64,000 bases of DNA from Terriglobales bacterium (GCA_035567895.1 DATMPC010000088.1:1-64000), one strand, 5' to 3'. Numbered from the stretch's first letter, positions 9,645-18,826 are shown. Notes: generated by a model from the sequence alone, not told the origin. Numbers and translations are program-made.

Positions 9645-9819
9645 CGGCCGGGTGGCCGACTTGGTTCCCGTGTCGGTCCTTTGCATGAGACTTCCTGAAA
9701 TCGGATGCACGATTTCTCGACGTTTCACGTTGAAACAAGAAAAGGCCGGCCACCCGCGACCCATTGTCTTGGAGTCTGATGTGAAAACCGAAACGGGAAG
9801 AAGGAGGGACCACCCAGGC
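9645..9819 (+). repeat. Dispersed repeat family A, copy 2
   Basis: Begins with CGGCCGGGTGGCC and contains AAGGCCGGCCACCC, CCCATTGTCTTGGAGTCTGA and AAACCGAAACGGGAA, matching the copies at 4501 and 15924. The GGCCGGGTGGCC and GGCCGGCCACCC arms are roughly complementary. It fills the gap between two minus-strand genes. Confidence 0.75.
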
Positions 9820-9825
9820 CGCTTC

Positions 9826-10809
9826 TCACCCAATCGTGCCGCCAAGCGCTAAGCTCTTCACCGACTCCGCCGGTTGTGCCTTCTTATCGCTCGGAATGAA
9901 ATCCTCGATGAAGTAGTTGTTGTGATGGATAGTGATGAGTACGTCCAAGCCAAAGATAACCAGGCCAATCATCAAAAACGAAACACCCTCATTCATCGAG
10001 AGAGGCTTGCCGTCAGCTCTCTTCCAGCCCAGCGCCGCGCCGATGAAGGCGAACGCAGCGAAGCCTAGAAGTATGTATGCATAACTCTGGCCTATGAGGT
10101 CGCCGAAAGCCAGGAACCACTTGCGGGTGTAAATGTAGGCGGCAGACGGCACCAGTGACAGCCAGTACATGGTCTTCTTGATCTTGAAGGAGAGGCCGCA
10201 ACCCGGACACTGCTCCATTCCTTCCGCGAGTACGTGCTTGCACTCCGGACACAACGACATCATTGCGCCGGCCTTTTGTGGCACGCCTTCGTGGGCCTTG
10301 AAGAGCAGAGGCAGGATCTTCTGGATATTCAGAGCGTCGGCCCGCGAGATACGCCAGTAACGGTACTTTGTCCCGTTTTTGAACGTCAATTTCAGCATAC
10401 GGCTGAGCCAACCCCTTACCTCTGCAGACTCGATCTCAGACCATGCGCAGCTGCGAATTCCCTTGTCCCACTGGTTGTTGCTCTTCACTCGCAGATGGAG
10501 GAGCCGGCGGTTGGTGAGTACGATCACCGTGGCCGAGGCGTAGCGGATATACCATCCCATCGTGTACACAATCAGTCCGGAAGCATGCCGCTGCACGCGG
10601 GCCACATACAGCACCTGCTCGCCGGGTTCGAGAAACTTCCCGAGCGCAGGCTGCAGCTTCTTGATCAAGCCGGAGGTCTTTTTTGCAATCGCTTTGCTGC
10701 TCTTGCCTTTGTAGTCTCGGCCAAGCACGTCCTGCCGAAGCTCCAGCGTGCCATTCTTGACCATCTCAGGCATCACGTTCTCGTGGACCATTGCATCGTT
10801 TGGGAACAT
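9826..10809 (-). CDS. Membrane protein with bacterial PH-like domain and zinc ribbon
   Basis: A 327-residue protein. Residues about 55-165 look like a bacterial pleckstrin-homology-like domain (LEPGEQVLYVARVQ, VIVLTNRRLLHLRV, SEIESAEVRGW), the pattern seen in short bPH membrane proteins. A zinc ribbon follows with two Cys pairs, CPEC (187-190) and CPGC (201-204). Two or three hydrophobic segments at about 212-300 anchor it in the membrane. Such proteins are widespread and uncharacterised; a membrane-associated scaffold or stress role is only a guess. The gene stands alone, with repeat A copy 2 behind it and about 285 unassigned bases ahead of it. Confidence 0.75.
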   Translation of the reverse strand: MFPNDAMVHENVMPEMVKNGTLELRQDVLGRDYKGKSSKAIAKKTSGLIKKLQPALGKFLEPGEQVLYVARVQRHASGLIVYTMGWYIRYASATVIVLTNRRLLHLRVKSNNQWDKGIRSCAWSEIESAEVRGWLSRMLKLTFKNGTKYRYWRISRADALNIQKILPLLFKAHEGVPQKAGAMMSLCPECKHVLAEGMEQCPGCGLSFKIKKTMYWLSLVPSAAYIYTRKWFLAFGDLIGQSYAYILLGFAAFAFIGAALGWKRADGKPLSMNEGVSFLMIGLVIFGLDVLITIHHNNYFIEDFIPSDKKAQPAESVKSLALGGTIG

Positions 10810-11094
10810 TTGGGGCGCCTCTCCTAGGCGCGCATTTTATCCCGAAATGCAACTCCGTGTGGGCGCTCAATGAAAAGGAACTTCTTACCACGGTAACTTG
10901 AGCACATGGATTCCCATGCTTGCGTGTCGTTCGTAACGTGGGTTACGACTTTGCGTCCGGTCTTCCCACAACGCACAAGCGCAGGTTAGAGTATCTGGCG
11001 AAAGATCGAAATCATTCATGATGCTAGCCAAAGCGCCGGTGAGTCCTAGTCAGAATCCTTCACCTTCGTCCCCTATCCCATTGTCACTTTCCCG

Positions 11095-11730
11095 ATGAGA
11101 GCGGAACCACGTTGGCCCGCGGTGATCGCCGTGCTGGCAGTGGGCGGAATCTACGTTGCCATCCCGGAATATCTGAGTCTGGGGCCGCGCTGGATTCTTC
11201 TTGCCGTGATGGTCGCGCTCACGATTCCCATCCTGGCCATGCATCGCGCCGGACTCGCGAGGCAGGCACGGTGGCTCGGAATCGTCAGCAATTCGATTCT
11301 CACCGTCGATCTCATCTGGTCGGTAGTTTTGCTGGTGCAGGCTTTGCCCGAGCACAAAGAACCGCCCGGCACGCTTCTACGCAGCGCCGGCGGGTTGTGG
11401 ATCTCCAACATTCTGGTGTTTGCGCTCTGGTACTGGAGGCTCGACGCAGGCGGCCCGGGGCAGCGTGAGCAACAGGAAGGTCATCGCACTTCGGCATTTC
11501 TCTTCCCTCACTTCATGATGGAGGAAGTCGAGCGCCATAAGTCACAACTTGCCAGGTGGAGTCCGAACTTCGTGGACTACCTGTTTGTCGCTTTCAACAC
11601 CAGCACTGCCTTTTCTCCCACCGACACGGCGCCCGTCGCCCGCTGGGCAAAAGGCCTCATGATGCTGCAATCGCTGATCTCGCTGACGATAGTGGTTCTG
11701 CTCGCCGCACGCGCGGTCAACGTGCTCTGA
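11095..11730 (+). CDS. Integral membrane protein, DUF1345-like
   Basis: A 211-residue protein with four or five hydrophobic helices (AVIAVLAVGGIYVAI, WILLAVMVALTIPILAM, ILTVDLIWSVVLLVQAL, ISNILVFALWYW, and a C-terminal LISLTIVVLLAARAV). The segment FVDYLFVAFNTSTAFSPTD followed by a last helix resembles the pore-loop-like end of DUF1345 and related two-helix channel-like proteins, but no canonical selectivity filter is visible. Transport function is therefore unproven. It is followed on the same strand, 89 bases later, by a Tat-exported protein gene, with which it may be co-transcribed. Confidence 0.7.
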   Translation: MRAEPRWPAVIAVLAVGGIYVAIPEYLSLGPRWILLAVMVALTIPILAMHRAGLARQARWLGIVSNSILTVDLIWSVVLLVQALPEHKEPPGTLLRSAGGLWISNILVFALWYWRLDAGGPGQREQQEGHRTSAFLFPHFMMEEVERHKSQLARWSPNFVDYLFVAFNTSTAFSPTDTAPVARWAKGLMMLQSLISLTIVVLLAARAVNVL

Positions 11731-11819
11731 CTTCGCGTCACTGCGAGTTGATCTTTTTCGGGAACCTGCATAGCATTCTTAGCGGCAAGCCAAACTCAAC
11801 GAGGATTGCGGAGGTTTCC

Positions 11820-13241
11820 ATGGAAGACGCGAAGCTATCGAGACGGCGACTGGTTCAGCTTGGTCTTGGGGCGGCTGCCGGGGCGGGATTGACTTCTGCG
11901 GCGGTCGTCGGTCTGGTTCAGCCTGCTCTGGCTCATTGGGATTTTGATCATGACGACAATCCATTTCGGGAAAATCGGGAGCTAGCGAAATCTATCCAGA
12001 ACGCGTATGCGTTTCTGGATCAGATGATGGATGCCTATGCGCAGGGCAATACTGTCCGGCTGGCCCAGAGCTACGCTGACCAGATTGCTGGTGGATTGTT
12101 TACCGGTACCGGTTTCACGTACGACAATGCGCTGCTGTTGCTTGCATATCTCACTCGCGGGCGGCGAGGCGACATGGCTCGTGCGCAGGTGCTCGGCAAT
12201 GCTCTGGTCTATGCGCAGAAGACGGACGCGAAGGCCGATGGCCGCTTTCGCCAGACCTACTCTGTCGGCAGCGCAGACTCAAATGGCGTATTCGTCAAGC
12301 CAGGGTTGAGTTTCTTGCAGGGCAGCGCTGTGGGCGATGTGGCGTGGGCCGGGATCGCGCTGGCTCAACTCTTCGCCCGAACTGGGATCAAGGACTATCT
12401 GGATGCCGCAGTCAAGGCAGCTACGTTTATCGAAACTACAACGCGCGATAACAGCAACGTTCCTCCGGGAGGCTATTTCTTTGGCAACGGCCAGAGCAAT
12501 AAGTCGACTGAGCACAATATTGATGTCTACGCGCTGTTCACCATGCTGGCGAAGCTTACTGGTGACAGTAGCTGGCTCAATGGAGCACAGCATGCGCGGG
12601 GATTCATCGAAGCCATGTGGGACGCGCCGTCGGGACACTTCTGGACCGGCACATCCGATCCAACTCACATCTTCTTCGACAATTCTCCGGAAGACGTTCA
12701 GACGTGGTCGTACATGGCCCTGCTCGATCCTGACTTCCAGGCATCGCTGGAGTGGGTGAAAACGAATCTCGCGGCTACGGATACTTCCTTCGCTCTGAAT
12801 AACGGTTGGGGCTTCAAAGGCAACTTCCGGGTGTACGGCTCGACGTATGCCAGCCTGAGCAAGATCGGTACGCTGCTGGGCGATGCAAGCGTCGATCCCG
12901 ATGCTGTGTGGTGTGAAGGAACCGCACATGTGGCCGCCGCGCTGCTGGCTCGGCGGCTGCCCCGCGAAAAAGATATTCCCAGCTTCCACGGCGATGTGCA
13001 AACCTCGGGAACTTTGTTTGAAGGTGTCCAGGTAGCCCAGGCCAGCCTCGGTCATGGGCAAACGGTAAATGGGCATCCTTTAGTGGATGGTCAAGGAATT
13101 GTGGCCTCGACCAGCCCGCTCAATACCGGTTTCGGCTTCAACTTCTTCCCAATACGGCACATCGGGGCAACGTCGTGGCACGTGATGGCCGGGCAGGCCG
13201 CAAATCCATTTCAACTTGGGTTGCGGACACCATCCTTATGA
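11820..13241 (+). CDS. Tat-exported alpha/alpha-barrel (six-hairpin-type) protein
   Basis: The ATG at 11820 has GGAGG at good spacing; in-frame sequence further upstream overlaps the previous gene and is not expected to be coding. The 473-residue product starts with a twin-arginine signal (SRRRLVQLG, residues 7-15, then an Ala/Gly-rich stretch to PALAHW). The body has the repeated helical pattern with aromatic and Gly patches of six-hairpin glycosidase-like barrels (NALLLLAYLTRG, GDVAWAGIALAQLF, EHNIDVYALFTML, GWGFKG). No catalytic acid can be assigned with confidence. It probably acts on a carbohydrate or related polymer outside the cytoplasm; the exact family is uncertain. Confidence 0.75.
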   Translation: MEDAKLSRRRLVQLGLGAAAGAGLTSAAVVGLVQPALAHWDFDHDDNPFRENRELAKSIQNAYAFLDQMMDAYAQGNTVRLAQSYADQIAGGLFTGTGFTYDNALLLLAYLTRGRRGDMARAQVLGNALVYAQKTDAKADGRFRQTYSVGSADSNGVFVKPGLSFLQGSAVGDVAWAGIALAQLFARTGIKDYLDAAVKAATFIETTTRDNSNVPPGGYFFGNGQSNKSTEHNIDVYALFTMLAKLTGDSSWLNGAQHARGFIEAMWDAPSGHFWTGTSDPTHIFFDNSPEDVQTWSYMALLDPDFQASLEWVKTNLAATDTSFALNNGWGFKGNFRVYGSTYASLSKIGTLLGDASVDPDAVWCEGTAHVAAALLARRLPREKDIPSFHGDVQTSGTLFEGVQVAQASLGHGQTVNGHPLVDGQGIVASTSPLNTGFGFNFFPIRHIGATSWHVMAGQAANPFQLGLRTPSL

Positions 13242-13323
13242 AGTGTGGTCTTGGCAGGTTGCTGTTTTTCAAGGTTCTGCCCGCTGAGGCAACCGCATTG
13301 TTGCAGAAATGTAATGGCGTTCC

Positions 13324-13337
13324 GGTGTAATGTTTGC
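13324..13337 (+). promoter_or_regulatory. Possible sigma-54 (-24/-12) promoter
   Basis: GG at 13324-13325 and GC at 13336-13337 are separated by exactly 10 bases, in CCGGTGTAATGTTTGCA. The -12 half (TTTGCA) is good, but the -24 half lacks the usual TGGCAC. It is about 90 bases ahead of the secretin-domain gene. Such matches occur by chance, so this is weak. Confidence 0.2.
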
Positions 13338-13427
13338 ACTGCCCGACGACAACGGAATCTGCAACATTTTTTCCGCAACCTGTAAGGCCGATACCGTTCC
13401 CTAGACGTGCACTCGGGAGAAACCCAC

Positions 13428-14528
13428 ATGGACACAAGAATCTCCAGCATCTTGAGAGTTGTCTTCCTGATCGCAGTACTTCCCATAACGGTTCTGCCAG
13501 CTTGGCCGCAGGCACCCGCCGAAAAGAACAAAGTACAAGCTAACGCACCGGACAAGAGTTCTGGTGAAACGCGTGAGGTGGAAACACATTTTTCATCTGC
13601 TACGACTGCACCGAGTTTCAGAGCGGTCGAGCTACAGTCCGTCTCCACCACCATTACGCTGGCCAGGGAGGATGACAGTAAGAAAATTTACGAAGATATC
13701 GCCGCGGTCGGCGGAGTGACGGTTTTGTTCGATCCGGATTATGTGTCGCGGCAGATCCGTGTCGATTTGCACCGCGTTCCATTCCGGGATGCGCTAGAAG
13801 CGGTTGCCCTTGAGTCAAAGACGTTCTGGCGGCCAGTCACGCCAAACTCGATTCTCATCGCCGCCGACACTATGACAAAGCGCAGGGATCTTGAACAAAG
13901 CGTAATCAAAGTCTTCCCGATTCCTAACCCAACTCCAATTCTGTTGCAGGATCTGGCCAATACGCTGCGCTTAGCACTGGACATTACTCGCGTGCAGCCG
14001 ATGGCAGAGGCCGGCACTATCATCGTCCGCGGCACGCCTGACCAGATCAGCCTCGCAACCAAGCTCATCGACGATATTCGCAAAGCGCGCCCGAAGCTGA
14101 ACCGGTATCGGGTGGAGGTAAGAGTCAGCGAAATGGATGGGAAAACGAAGCTGAACTCCAAAAGCTACAGACTGTTCGTTCAATCGAACCAGCCGCAAAG
14201 TTTGTACATGCTCGTGCCGCCTCCGGCTGAGAGCCAGACGACTTCCGATAAAAGCAAAGACGCCCGGGAGTCCGGGTCGTATCAAAAGATTGACTGCGTC
14301 ATCGCGTCAGAGAGCGAACAGACTGTTGCTTTGTCTATCAAAGGTACATTCTCAGAGTCTTTCGGAGACCAAGCTGGCCGAGCAAATGACGGCCGTCAAT
14401 TTTCGATCGACGCCAAACCAGTTCTGACCCTCGACAAGCCGATGATCCTCAACAGCTTCGACGATCCGGCCAGCAAGCACACGATTCAAACGGAAGTTGC
14501 TGTCACGCGCCTGGCGGAGACTCCGTGA
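13428..14528 (+). CDS. Secreted protein with secretin N-terminal domains but no secretin pore
   Basis: The ATG at 13428 is preceded by GGGAGAAACCCAC, better than the GTG at 13407. The 366-residue product has a signal peptide (ILRVVFLIAVLPITVLPAW). A secretin/TonB short N-terminal (STN or N0) domain follows at about residues 62-120 (VTVLFDPDYVSRQIRVDL, PFRDALEAVALESKTFW). An N1-like unit comes next (IKVFPIPN, LLQDLANTLRLALDITRV, EAGTIIVRGTPDQISLATKLID). The C-terminal 130 residues do not contain the beta-rich secretin channel, so it cannot be a complete PilQ or GspD. It may be a periplasmic adaptor or regulator. No other pilus or secretion gene lies nearby. Confidence 0.7.
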   Translation: MDTRISSILRVVFLIAVLPITVLPAWPQAPAEKNKVQANAPDKSSGETREVETHFSSATTAPSFRAVELQSVSTTITLAREDDSKKIYEDIAAVGGVTVLFDPDYVSRQIRVDLHRVPFRDALEAVALESKTFWRPVTPNSILIAADTMTKRRDLEQSVIKVFPIPNPTPILLQDLANTLRLALDITRVQPMAEAGTIIVRGTPDQISLATKLIDDIRKARPKLNRYRVEVRVSEMDGKTKLNSKSYRLFVQSNQPQSLYMLVPPPAESQTTSDKSKDARESGSYQKIDCVIASESEQTVALSIKGTFSESFGDQAGRANDGRQFSIDAKPVLTLDKPMILNSFDDPASKHTIQTEVAVTRLAETP

Positions 14529-14613
14529 TTGTTTACCGCGGCCGCGGAATCAGAACCGTCCCGCGGTAGCGGATGGGTGAGTCGGCTTCGACAAGCAGCA
14601 AATCGCCGGGTGC

Positions 14614-14640
14614 CGCACCCTTCGGTTTTCGAAGGGTGCG
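14614..14640 (+). terminator. Hairpin behind the secretin-domain gene
   Basis: Eleven-base arms (14614-14624 and 14630-14640, CGCACCCTTCG and its complement) around a GTTTT loop, followed by CTTTCGGG. It is a strong stem with a poor U-tract, so it may be either a terminator or part of a dispersed palindrome. Confidence 0.5.
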
Positions 14641-14681
14641 CTTTCGGGACTGTGCCGATGCCTCTCCCTGTTCCTCTTTTC

Positions 14682-14940
14682 TTACTCGTACCTGAGTGCG
14701 TCCAGCGGATGAAGGCGGGACGCTCTTCGTGCGGGAATGTAGCTCGCTGCGAGAGCGACGAAGAAGATCAGGAAAGCAGCCAGCACAAACGTCAGCGCGT
14801 CGCGGACGCGAAGACCATAAATCAGACTCGCCTCGAGCTTCGCCAGTGCCGCAGCGCCGATTAGGCCGAGGAATGCGCCGGCGGCTACCAGGCGCGCGCC
14901 GCGTCCCATCACCAGGCGCAGCACCTGGCTTGTATTGGCG
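14682..14940 (-). pseudogene. Duplicated 3' fragment of an ADOP-type permease gene
   Basis: This stretch encodes about the last 85 residues of an FtsX/MacB-type permease (from NTSQVLRLVMGRGARL to RRASRLHPLDALRYE). It is nearly identical to the C-terminus of the intact gene at 16127-18598; I count fewer than 20 differences in roughly 250 bases by eye. The DNA similarity starts just downstream of the stop (GTTCCTCTTTTCTTACTCG in both copies) and ends abruptly near 14940, beyond which the sequence is unrelated. There is no start or N-terminal part. It is a dead fragment from a partial duplication, or what remains after deletion of a tandem copy. Confidence 0.88.
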
Positions 14941-15053
14941 GCGGGGGGAGCAACCGGATGCTCACGCCAGAGACTTGCGATTCTTGGCAGCACGAGCCAG
15001 ACCTGCAGCCGGTCAGCGCATCCCATTAAAAAAGCAAGCTTTGGGGGCCCTTA

Positions 15054-15902
15054 ATGCTTTCTCGAATCGCATCGCTTATTCTCGCCGCGAGCATTGCCAT
15101 CGCGCTGGCCGCCTGTGGCTCGACAGGCACGACTTCGTCTGCTCCGCCTCCAAGCCCATCACCGTCTCCTTCGCCGGCTCCCAGTCCAACTCCAACACCC
15201 TCCCCGACACCTACACCCACTCCTGCTGCTGATAATTACCAGGCAGACATGACGTTTGAGGTGGGAAGAACCAACGGCGTCGCGGGAACGATTGGGCTGA
15301 ATGCTACTTCTAACAACGGCAGCATAAGACTACAGCTCATCGGCGACTGTGGAGGACCAAATGCAAATCTGGTTCTGAATTTCTGGCCTTTTGGCGGAAC
15401 ATTTGCGCAACAGGTTCAGGTGGGTACGTTTACAGCGAACGCAGATGACACGGCGAACGCAACATTTCAATTCCCGCTGAAAGGCAACTTCGCCGGATTG
15501 TTCGAGGTTTATCTGCAACCGCCCACAGGCTCGAACTTGTGCCTGGCCAGCGGCCCGAATCCCTTGAACTCAGGTCAGTCGTACTCGACGCCGCTTCTGC
15601 CGGCCTCAAGTATCACCGGGGGCATTGGCACGCCTACGGGAAGCGCGTCCGGAACCGGCAGGGTCACTGTCACGGGAAACACGGCGAACGTTTCACTTAG
15701 CAATGCAAGTGCAGCCCAGAACTTTACCGTGAATAATTGCGGACCTACCATGCAAATTTGCACCGCCATAGGCACATTGACTACGGACGCGCAAGGCAAC
15801 GCCTCCGGCGCATTCAGCATGAACGGCACAGGGGACGGCGGAAACTTTGTTTTGAGCGACAGCGCCGGCGCCGAGTACCTCTCAGGGTTTCACGTTCAGT
15901 AA
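15054..15902 (+). CDS. Lipoprotein with Pro/Ser/Thr-rich spacer
   Basis: A 282-residue protein with a lipoprotein signal: hydrophobic core LILAASIAIALAAC, lipobox LAAC and the modified Cys at about residue 21. A spacer of about 35 residues of Pro alternating with Ser or Thr follows. The remaining 220 residues are Gly, Thr and Asn rich with beta-strand character (SITGGIGTPTGSASGTGRVTVTG) and probably form an Ig-like or beta-sandwich surface domain. No enzyme motif is visible. A smaller lipoprotein at 37939-38424 has a similar style, but I did not establish homology. It sits between the permease fragment and the full permease gene and may have been the site of the rearrangement that split them. 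Confidence 0.8.
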   Translation: MLSRIASLILAASIAIALAACGSTGTTSSAPPPSPSPSPSPAPSPTPTPSPTPTPTPAADNYQADMTFEVGRTNGVAGTIGLNATSNNGSIRLQLIGDCGGPNANLVLNFWPFGGTFAQQVQVGTFTANADDTANATFQFPLKGNFAGLFEVYLQPPTGSNLCLASGPNPLNSGQSYSTPLLPASSITGGIGTPTGSASGTGRVTVTGNTANVSLSNASAAQNFTVNNCGPTMQICTAIGTLTTDAQGNASGAFSMNGTGDGGNFVLSDSAGAEYLSGFHVQ

Positions 15903-15923
15903 CGACAAGTACTCACATTCGTT

Positions 15924-16044
15924 GGGCGGGTGGCCCGCCTTCTATTCCTGTTTCAATATGGAACTTCGCGAGAGTGGGCACCCATTGTCTGGGAGTCTGA
16001 TGCAGAAACCGCAACGGGAAAAAGGCTGGGCCACCCGTCTGCCC
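15924..16044 (+). repeat. Dispersed repeat family A, copy 3
   Basis: Starts GGGCGGGTGGCCCGCC and ends GGGCCACCCGTCTGCCC, so its termini are inverted repeats. The core CCCATTGTCTGGGAGTCTGA and AAACCGCAACGGGAA matches copies 1 and 2. It is the best-preserved copy in the window and shows the element to be about 120 bp. It lies between the lipoprotein stop and the convergent permease gene. Confidence 0.8.
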
Positions 16045-16126
16045 CAAACGAAATAAGAGCGAGCGCTTAAGTAGAGGAAGAATCGTATCGCAGGCAACCG
16101 AACGTCTTTCCCCCGTTCCTCTTTTC

Positions 16127-18598
16127 TTACTCGTACCTGAGCGCGTCCAGCGGATGCAGGCGGGACGCTCTTCGTGCCGGAATGTAGCTGGCTGCGAGAG
16201 CGACGAAGAAGATCAGGAAAGCGGCCAGCAGAAAAGTCAGCGCGTCGCGGATGCGCAGACCATAAATCAGACTCGCCTCGACTTTTACCAGCGCGGCTGC
16301 GCCGATCAGGCCGAGGAATGCGCCGGCGGCTACCAGGCGCGCGCCGCGTCCCATCACCAGGCGCAGCACCTGGCTTGTATTGGCGCCCAGTGCCATGCGG
16401 ATGCCGAATTCGCGTGTCCGCTGCGAAACCGAATACGAGACCACGCCGTATACGCCGACTGCTGCCAGCAGCAGGGCGAGAGCGCCGAATTGGGTAACCA
16501 GCATCGCGGGCAGGCGCCGCACGAACATTGGTACAGAGCCTTCCACTTTGGAATCGAGGGTACCGAGTCGATAGATCGCGGTGTCAGGATCGATCTGCAG
16601 CAGCGCACGGCGGACGCTCTCTGCCACCACGGCCGGTTCGCCGGAAGTGCGCACAATCAGGTTCCCGAAAGGATTCGCTGACTGTGCGAACGGCTCGTAA
16701 ACCGTGGGACTGTCAGGAGCGTCGAAGAATCCGTCTTTGATTTCGTCCACTACGCCGACGATCTCGCGCGGCTTCTGGGTTGGCGAGAAGGTGAAAGTCA
16801 AAGTCTTGCCGACGGCATCGCCGCCAAAGTATTTATCGGCCAGCGCGCGATTCACGATGAGCACCTCCTGCGAGATGTCGGTCTCGCGATCGTCGAACAT
16901 TCTCCCTTTGAGCATGCGCGCCTGCAGCGTGGGGAAATAGCGGTTGGTAATGTTGCGGATGTTGGCCTCCGGCTGCACTGCGGTAGTGGGAGCCGCGTAG
17001 CCTTGAGGACGAAAACGAATGGTATTGCACGCGTTGCAGCTAAGCGGAAGAACGCTCACGACCGCGACTCCCTCCACTCCTGGAATCGCGCCAATCGCCT
17101 GTTCGATGGCGCGCTCATACGCGATTAGTTTTGTCGAGCGCTGCGGAGTGGGAGGATTGGTCTTCGGCGGCTCGGGATCCTGATAATGCGCAGGAGGCGC
17201 CTGGAACCCGAGAGTCAAAAGATTGTGACGGTTGAATCCGGGGTAAACATTCACCAGTCGCCACATGCCCATGACCAGCAAGCCGGATCCGACAAGCAGC
17301 ATGGCCGCCAAACCGGCTTCTCCAACCACAAGAGCATCGCGTAGCCAGCTCTTGCCGGTGGAGGTGCGGGTATCCTGTGCCAATTCGGAATGCAGGTTCG
17401 CGCTGCCTCCGCGCAGTGCCGGAGCCAGCCCGAAAGTGACGCCTGCGACGACTGCCAGGAAGAAGGTGAAAAGCAGGACCTGCACATCAATGTGCATACG
17501 CTCGAGGAATGGCATGCTCTGGCGAACGCTGGCTGGGACACTCGCAACCAGCATCGTTACCGCAAAGCGGGCAACCGCAACTGCCGCGATCCCCGCAATT
17601 AACGAGAGCAGCACGTTCTCTACAAGAAACTGACGGGCGATGCGGCTGGCCGAGGCTCCGACCGCTCTGCGCACGGCGACTTCACGGGAGCGTCCGGCAG
17701 CTTTGGCAAGCTGCACATTCGCGATGTTGGCGCATGCGATGAGCAGCACGCATGCAGCGGCGCCGAGGAGCAGCAGGAGCACGGGGCGAATCTGTCCCAC
17801 AATGGCATCGCGCAACGGCTGAAGGCGCGTTGTCAAGTCGCCGTTCGCCAGCGGATAGGCGGCGGCCAGGCGTGCGGAGATGGTTTCCATCTCTGCCGAT
17901 GCCTGCTTGAGCGAGACGTCCGGCTTCAGCCTTCCCACAACATTCAACCAATGAAGATTGCGGCGCTCAACCATGAATCCGGTGTTTGGTGGGAGAGCAA
18001 AGAAGTCCGCTTGTCCGATGGGCGCGAACTCAAAGTCTGGCGGCGTGATGCCAACCACGGTGTAGGGTTCGTCGTTCCCGGCAAAATTTTGCAGTGTGAG
18101 CGACTGCCCGATGGCTGAATTCCCGCCAAATACCCGCTGCGAAAATCCGTGGCTGATGACAATTTCATGCGTAGCGCTTGGGCTGCCGGCATGAAACCAG
18201 GATCCGCGCTCGGGCTGAACTCCGAGCGTCTGGAAGAAATCGTCCGTCACTATGCCGCCGGAGACCAGTTCGACGCCGGTGGCGGTGTGCATGGTGGTTC
18301 CATTGCTGGAATATGCGGCGAGGGAAGAGAACACCGTATTCTGATTGCGCCAGTCGACGTAGGTTGGGTACGCGGCCTGATTCCCGGTGGATTCGCCATG
18401 CTTAATCATTGTGACCTGCACGAGTCGGTCGGAATCAGGGAAGTTCAGCGCGCGGAGCAGGCCGGCATCGACAAAGGTGAAGATCGCCGTGGTAACGCCG
18501 ATCCCAAGCGCCAGCGTGACGATCGCAACAACACTGACAATCGGTGTCTTCAGCAGAATGCGAAATCCATAGCGCACGTCATGCAGGAAACCATTCAT
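16127..18598 (-). CDS. ADOP-type MacB/FtsX permease
   Basis: An 823-residue permease with two repeats of a MacB-like periplasmic core plus FtsX domain. The first helix (VSVVAIVTLALGIGVTTAIFTF) leads into a periplasmic core up to about residue 240. A three-helix FtsX domain follows (LLLLLGAAACVLLIACANIAN), then a second core and a C-terminal FtsX domain (FGALALLLAAVGVYGVVSYSV and the last helices before DALRYE). This is the layout of acidobacterial duplicated orphan permeases, which lack a dedicated ATPase gene beside them, as here. It probably moves or releases an envelope substrate using a shared ATPase. The ATG at 18598 has GAGG 8 bases upstream; a GTG at 18607 is possible. A copy of its 3' end lies at 14682. 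Confidence 0.9.
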   Translation of the reverse strand: MNGFLHDVRYGFRILLKTPIVSVVAIVTLALGIGVTTAIFTFVDAGLLRALNFPDSDRLVQVTMIKHGESTGNQAAYPTYVDWRNQNTVFSSLAAYSSNGTTMHTATGVELVSGGIVTDDFFQTLGVQPERGSWFHAGSPSATHEIVISHGFSQRVFGGNSAIGQSLTLQNFAGNDEPYTVVGITPPDFEFAPIGQADFFALPPNTGFMVERRNLHWLNVVGRLKPDVSLKQASAEMETISARLAAAYPLANGDLTTRLQPLRDAIVGQIRPVLLLLLGAAACVLLIACANIANVQLAKAAGRSREVAVRRAVGASASRIARQFLVENVLLSLIAGIAAVAVARFAVTMLVASVPASVRQSMPFLERMHIDVQVLLFTFFLAVVAGVTFGLAPALRGGSANLHSELAQDTRTSTGKSWLRDALVVGEAGLAAMLLVGSGLLVMGMWRLVNVYPGFNRHNLLTLGFQAPPAHYQDPEPPKTNPPTPQRSTKLIAYERAIEQAIGAIPGVEGVAVVSVLPLSCNACNTIRFRPQGYAAPTTAVQPEANIRNITNRYFPTLQARMLKGRMFDDRETDISQEVLIVNRALADKYFGGDAVGKTLTFTFSPTQKPREIVGVVDEIKDGFFDAPDSPTVYEPFAQSANPFGNLIVRTSGEPAVVAESVRRALLQIDPDTAIYRLGTLDSKVEGSVPMFVRRLPAMLVTQFGALALLLAAVGVYGVVSYSVSQRTREFGIRMALGANTSQVLRLVMGRGARLVAAGAFLGLIGAAALVKVEASLIYGLRIRDALTFLLAAFLIFFVALAASYIPARRASRLHPLDALRYE

Positions 18599-18790
18599 CA
18601 CTCGCACCTCACGGAGTTCTCGCTAGCTTGCGTGAGCAATTTCCAGTCCGAGAAAACCCATACCTAAGCTGCTGAAAAGACGCTCGCCGAAAATTCCTGC
18701 GCATACGGGATTCGTCCACCCAGCGATACAGGTGTTCGGGAACGGACGGGGCGAACGTAGGTTGGCCAGAACGCCCGACAGCAAGAAGAG

Positions 18791-18826
18791 CTAACCACGA
18801 AGGACACGAAGGAACACGAGGGAAGC
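18791..18826 (+). repeat. Repeat family C, half copy
   Basis: Contains GCTAACCACGAAGGACACGA, the left arm of the inverted-repeat family found complete at 23781 and 49155. The right arm is missing here. Confidence 0.6.

Noticed and set aside
11556-11819. Longer start for the Tat-exported barrel protein
   Set aside because: It would overlap the preceding membrane-protein gene and bury the twin-arginine signal; the ATG at 11820 has GGAGG upstream.
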